In this document: positions 61,671-64,000 of the stretch, one piece after another | Numbering within the stretch: the first letter of the stretch is position 1 | How the letters are laid out: every line of letters begins with the position of its first letter | Assembly (NCBI GenBank): GCA_009929735.1 | Contig: RZZU01000003.1 | Coordinates: forward strand, 60,179-124,178 | DNA: 64,000 nt | Reading direction: 5' to 3' | Origin: Clostridia bacterium | Lineage (GTDB): Bacteria; Bacillota; Clostridia; Lachnospirales; Anaerotignaceae | Notes under the pieces: generated by a model | What the model saw: only the letters and a program-made list of their open reading frames with translations | What the model was told of the DNA's origin: nothing | Databases searched by the model: none | Program-made: the position numbers and the translations under genes

Positions 61671-63035
61671 ATGCGAAAGAGCAGGCAGGAACATAAAAAG
61701 AAGGACAAAGCGCTTATTACGCTGCTGATTGTATTGACTGTTGCCGGTGCGACAGCCGGGCTTATTTATTTGGATACATTTTATGGGACGGGACGGCTTC
61801 GGGGATACTTTTCCAACGTATTTCAAGAGGATACCGAAGGGGAGAAAACGGAGCAAGTGGTTGATTCTCAAGAGGAAATGACGCTTGATGAAAGCAGTCG
61901 TTCTGCATTTGCGGTTTTTGGCACAAGCTTTCTGCTTTGTACGAAGGATGGTGTGAAATATTTTAATGAAATGGATGACCGTAAGTGGAATGATACCTTT
62001 GATATGACTGCACCCCAGCTCATTTCGGAAGGAAGCTATGCGGCAGTAGGGGATATGAGTGGGAAAACAATCCGTGTTTACGGGGAAAACGGACTGCTGT
62101 ATACAGTGCAGACAGAAGGCGAATTGATCCAGTTTGCTTTAAACAGTAATGGATATCTATCTGTCATTTCAAAGGGAGAAACGGCATATTCTATTCAGAT
62201 ATACAATGCTGGAGGAACCCTGCTGAAGGGTCGTGTGGAGGAAAGTGACGGGGTATTCCCTTTGTCCTCTGATGTATCGGATGACAACAAATCTTTTGCC
62301 ATAAGCTATTTGGATACCTCGGATATAGAACCCATAAGCCGGGTTTTGCTTTTTTACATAAATACGGATGACAGCGAAAATTACACGGACAGTATGTTTG
62401 CCGCAGTGGAAAAAAATGATGAAGTAATTCCCAAGATTGGGTTTATGCAGGCAGGGATACTTGCCGCCGTTTCGGATTATGCGGTGTATGGGATTTCCTC
62501 CGCTGGACAGGAAGCATGGAGCTATCCACTGGCGAATCGGGTGCAGCAGGTTTCCTTGTCTAATAAAAGCTATGTTGTTGTTGCATTAGGGGATGCAATT
62601 GCAAATAAAGATGGTCGGGAAAAGGGCTTGGTTTGCTGGATAGACAGCAGTGGAAAGGAAAGTGCTTCTTATCAAGGGGAGGGGGATATAGATTATTTGT
62701 GCGTGTCGGGGCAAGGCGTTGTAATCGGTGCGGATAAGGTATATTCCGGATTGAAAAACAATGGAAAATTGGCATGGAGCTATCGGACAGCCTCGGATGT
62801 GCGTGATATTTTGCCTATGGAACAATTGGAGCGGGTGATGCTTGTTACAAAAAATGAGGCCGTCATTACCCAAATGAAAGGAACGCAAACGGCAAGACCT
62901 GTTGTTTCTGATGAAGCCAAAACGGAGCATGAGGTTGTTGGTGGAACGAGTGTAGAGGACGACACCTTACCGGTTGCTGAGGAGTCCGGCAAACAGGAAA
63001 CCCAAAGTGCGGACGGGGAAAAGCAGACGGAATAG
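61671..63035 (+). CDS. DUF5711 family membrane protein
   Basis: The 454-aa protein has a basic N-terminus, one membrane span (about residues 16-36) and a large extracytoplasmic region of repeated beta strands (SAFAVFGTSFLLCTKDGVKY, GKTIRVYGENGLLYTV and so on) like a beta-propeller. It ends in an acidic, low-complexity tail. The pattern fits DUF5711, a clostridial family without known function. GAAGGGG precedes ATG 61671. cvpA follows 35 bp later, a pairing that suggests a joint envelope role. Confidence 0.75.
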   Translation: MRKSRQEHKKKDKALITLLIVLTVAGATAGLIYLDTFYGTGRLRGYFSNVFQEDTEGEKTEQVVDSQEEMTLDESSRSAFAVFGTSFLLCTKDGVKYFNEMDDRKWNDTFDMTAPQLISEGSYAAVGDMSGKTIRVYGENGLLYTVQTEGELIQFALNSNGYLSVISKGETAYSIQIYNAGGTLLKGRVEESDGVFPLSSDVSDDNKSFAISYLDTSDIEPISRVLLFYINTDDSENYTDSMFAAVEKNDEVIPKIGFMQAGILAAVSDYAVYGISSAGQEAWSYPLANRVQQVSLSNKSYVVVALGDAIANKDGREKGLVCWIDSSGKESASYQGEGDIDYLCVSGQGVVIGADKVYSGLKNNGKLAWSYRTASDVRDILPMEQLERVMLVTKNEAVITQMKGTQTARPVVSDEAKTEHEVVGGTSVEDDTLPVAEESGKQETQSADGEKQTE

Positions 63036-63070
63036 GAATTTGAAATTTTTACAGAAAGAGGGCGAAGCTT

Positions 63071-63772
63071 ATGGAGCAAATGCCATTGATATTGGACGGA
63101 GCAGTCATAATCTGGATTTTGGTTTTTGCCGTTATTGGGTACCGCAAGGGCTTTATCGTGGAGGCATTGAGCTTTTTGCCGATGCTTGCGGCAATGGTGG
63201 CGGTGAAATTTCTTACACCTATGGCAGGAAAGTTGTTGCGTAATACACCTATTTTTGGGAGCTTGGCTGGTTCCATTGGGGAGTCCTTGCAGTTGGATGC
63301 CGTAATTGGCAATGCGTCAATGCACACACAAACTGAGATCATTCAAAATATGCAGCTGCCCGATTTTTTAAAGGATGCGTTGTTGGAAAATAATAACCCC
63401 GTAATTTATAATTTATTGGATGTAGAGGGGATAAAGGAGTATATTGCAGGTTTTCTGGCAAATGTTTGCGTGAATATTGTCAGTGTGATTTTGGTGTTTG
63501 TGGTGGTTTTATTTCTTGCCAGATTTTTGCTGAAAGCATTAAATCTGGTTAGCAAGCTTCCGATTTTAAACTTCTTCAATCGTTTTAGCGGATTGCTGGT
63601 TGGTGGTGCAAAAAGCGTTTTTTGGCTTTGGCTTATTGCAATAGGAATGACCTTTTTGCAGTGTCAGGTGAAATTTGAACCTTTTTTCACTGCGTTGAAT
63701 CAGTCCGTTGTTGCGTTGCTTTTGTATGAAAACAATATTTTGCTGTATTTGATCCTGACAATTTTCGCTTAA
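63071..63772 (+). CDS. CvpA family membrane protein
   Basis: The 233-aa protein has an N-terminal span with GYRKGFIVEALSFLPMLAAM, a hydrophilic middle, and C-terminal spans around ARFLLKALNLVSKLPILNFF and GLLVGGAKSVFWLWL, the signature of the CvpA/YshB family. CvpA is needed for colicin V secretion in E. coli and for envelope integrity elsewhere. The function here is inferred only. It is the last gene before the presumed rRNA operon. Confidence 0.85.
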   Translation: MEQMPLILDGAVIIWILVFAVIGYRKGFIVEALSFLPMLAAMVAVKFLTPMAGKLLRNTPIFGSLAGSIGESLQLDAVIGNASMHTQTEIIQNMQLPDFLKDALLENNNPVIYNLLDVEGIKEYIAGFLANVCVNIVSVILVFVVVLFLARFLLKALNLVSKLPILNFFNRFSGLLVGGAKSVFWLWLIAIGMTFLQCQVKFEPFFTALNQSVVALLLYENNILLYLILTIFA

Positions 63773-63827
63773 GAAACCCCGTATTTGCAAGGTTTTAAAT
63801 ATTATGTAAAAAAAACAGAAAAAAATG

Positions 63828-63856
63828 TTGACAAAGAAGTTTGTACATGATAGTAT
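63828..63856 (+). promoter_or_regulatory. Strong promoter, probably of an rRNA operon
   Basis: TTGACA (63828-63833) and TAGTAT (63851-63856), 17 bp apart, preceded by an A-rich stretch (63808-63825) resembling an UP element. Confidence 0.7.
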
Positions 63857-64000
63857 GTTTAGGCGGTCAAAGAAAGGCCGAAAAGTAAAAGAAAAAGCAA
63901 TGATGCACCTTGAAAACTGAATACAAGAATAAAAAGAGTCAATCGAGAAAAAAGTAAATTTTTCTTTAGAAATAAATGTAGTAAACGTTGACAGACGATG
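63857..64000 (+). other. Probable rRNA operon leader (16S gene would follow beyond the window)
   Basis: The stretch contains CACCTTGAAAACTGAATA (from 63907), a sequence that typically occurs in the leader just ahead of 16S rRNA or in rRNA spacers of clostridia. It has no ORF. A further TTGACA lies at 63989. The mature 16S sequence is not reached, so this is an inference. Confidence 0.55.

Overview
This window comes from a low-GC, strictly anaerobic Gram-positive bacterium, most likely a member of Clostridia close to Lachnospiraceae/Anaerotignum. The reasons are strong AGGAGG-type ribosome sites with frequent TTG and GTG starts, a class III (anaerobic) ribonucleotide reductase with NrdR, pyruvate phosphate dikinase, a YtaF-type sporulation membrane protein, AddA, a PerR-type Fur protein, tRNAs without encoded CCA, and rho-independent terminators at most gene ends. 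The genus is an inference; no rRNA gene lies inside the window.

Layout. 1-446: tail of a DUF3089-like gene. 926-3568: ppdK. 4028-10477: flagellar basal-body and export operon flgB-flgC-fliE-fliF-fliG-fliH-fliI-fliJ, with fliF split by a one-base deletion in an A7 run. 10671-11537: initiator tRNA and a YgjP-like metallopeptidase, both on the minus strand. 11931-15549: TAXI-type TRAP transporter trio. 15732-16514: MerR/TipAS regulator behind a 19-bp-spacer promoter. 16932-20618: a small DUF2007-like protein, YtaF, and a Ca2+-type P-ATPase, enclosed by two copies of a dispersed repeat. 21215-24248: an alpha-oxoamine synthase, a Nif11-like small protein and a soluble PocR chemoreceptor-like protein. 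24588-26960: TrmL, PerR and a DUF2812 gene broken by a stop codon. 27108-31189: a membrane glycosyltransferase divergent from a two-component system.

31242-35523: anaerobic RNR genes nrdG and nrdD (minus) behind a promoter with two NrdR boxes, divergent from a PRC-barrel protein, nrdR and a small anticodon-binding-like protein. 35659-42470: a Cys/Gly-rich small protein, an unknown gene, addA without addB, an EamA transporter and an M23 peptidase. 42471-43325 is gene-free; it holds a 180-bp MITE-like element and a long hairpin. 43326-49461: a membrane propeller-like protein, then tsaE-tsaB-rimI and a Lon-like protease. 49636-54400: a secreted amidase, a CmpB-like membrane protein, and rph-rdgB-phosphodiesterase. 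54657-55065: four tRNAs (Arg, Gly, Arg, Leu). 55340-57937: XRE regulator, zinc-ribbon membrane protein, a divergent cis-prenyltransferase and a CrtO-like membrane protein. 57988-63772: PepF, GlgA, a DUF5711 protein and CvpA. The right edge has a strong promoter and a leader typical of an rRNA operon.

Most of the window is ordinary chromosomal housekeeping. No phage, CRISPR array or complete insertion sequence is visible. The observations most worth a second look are the fliF slippery-run frameshift, the internally duplicated Cys/Gly-rich peptide, the MITE-like element, the inverted repeat pair around the ATPase block, the paired NrdR boxes on the nrdDG promoter, the prenyltransferase/CrtO-like pair, and two structured leaders of unknown class. 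I found no convincing evidence for a new multi-gene defence or biosynthetic system.
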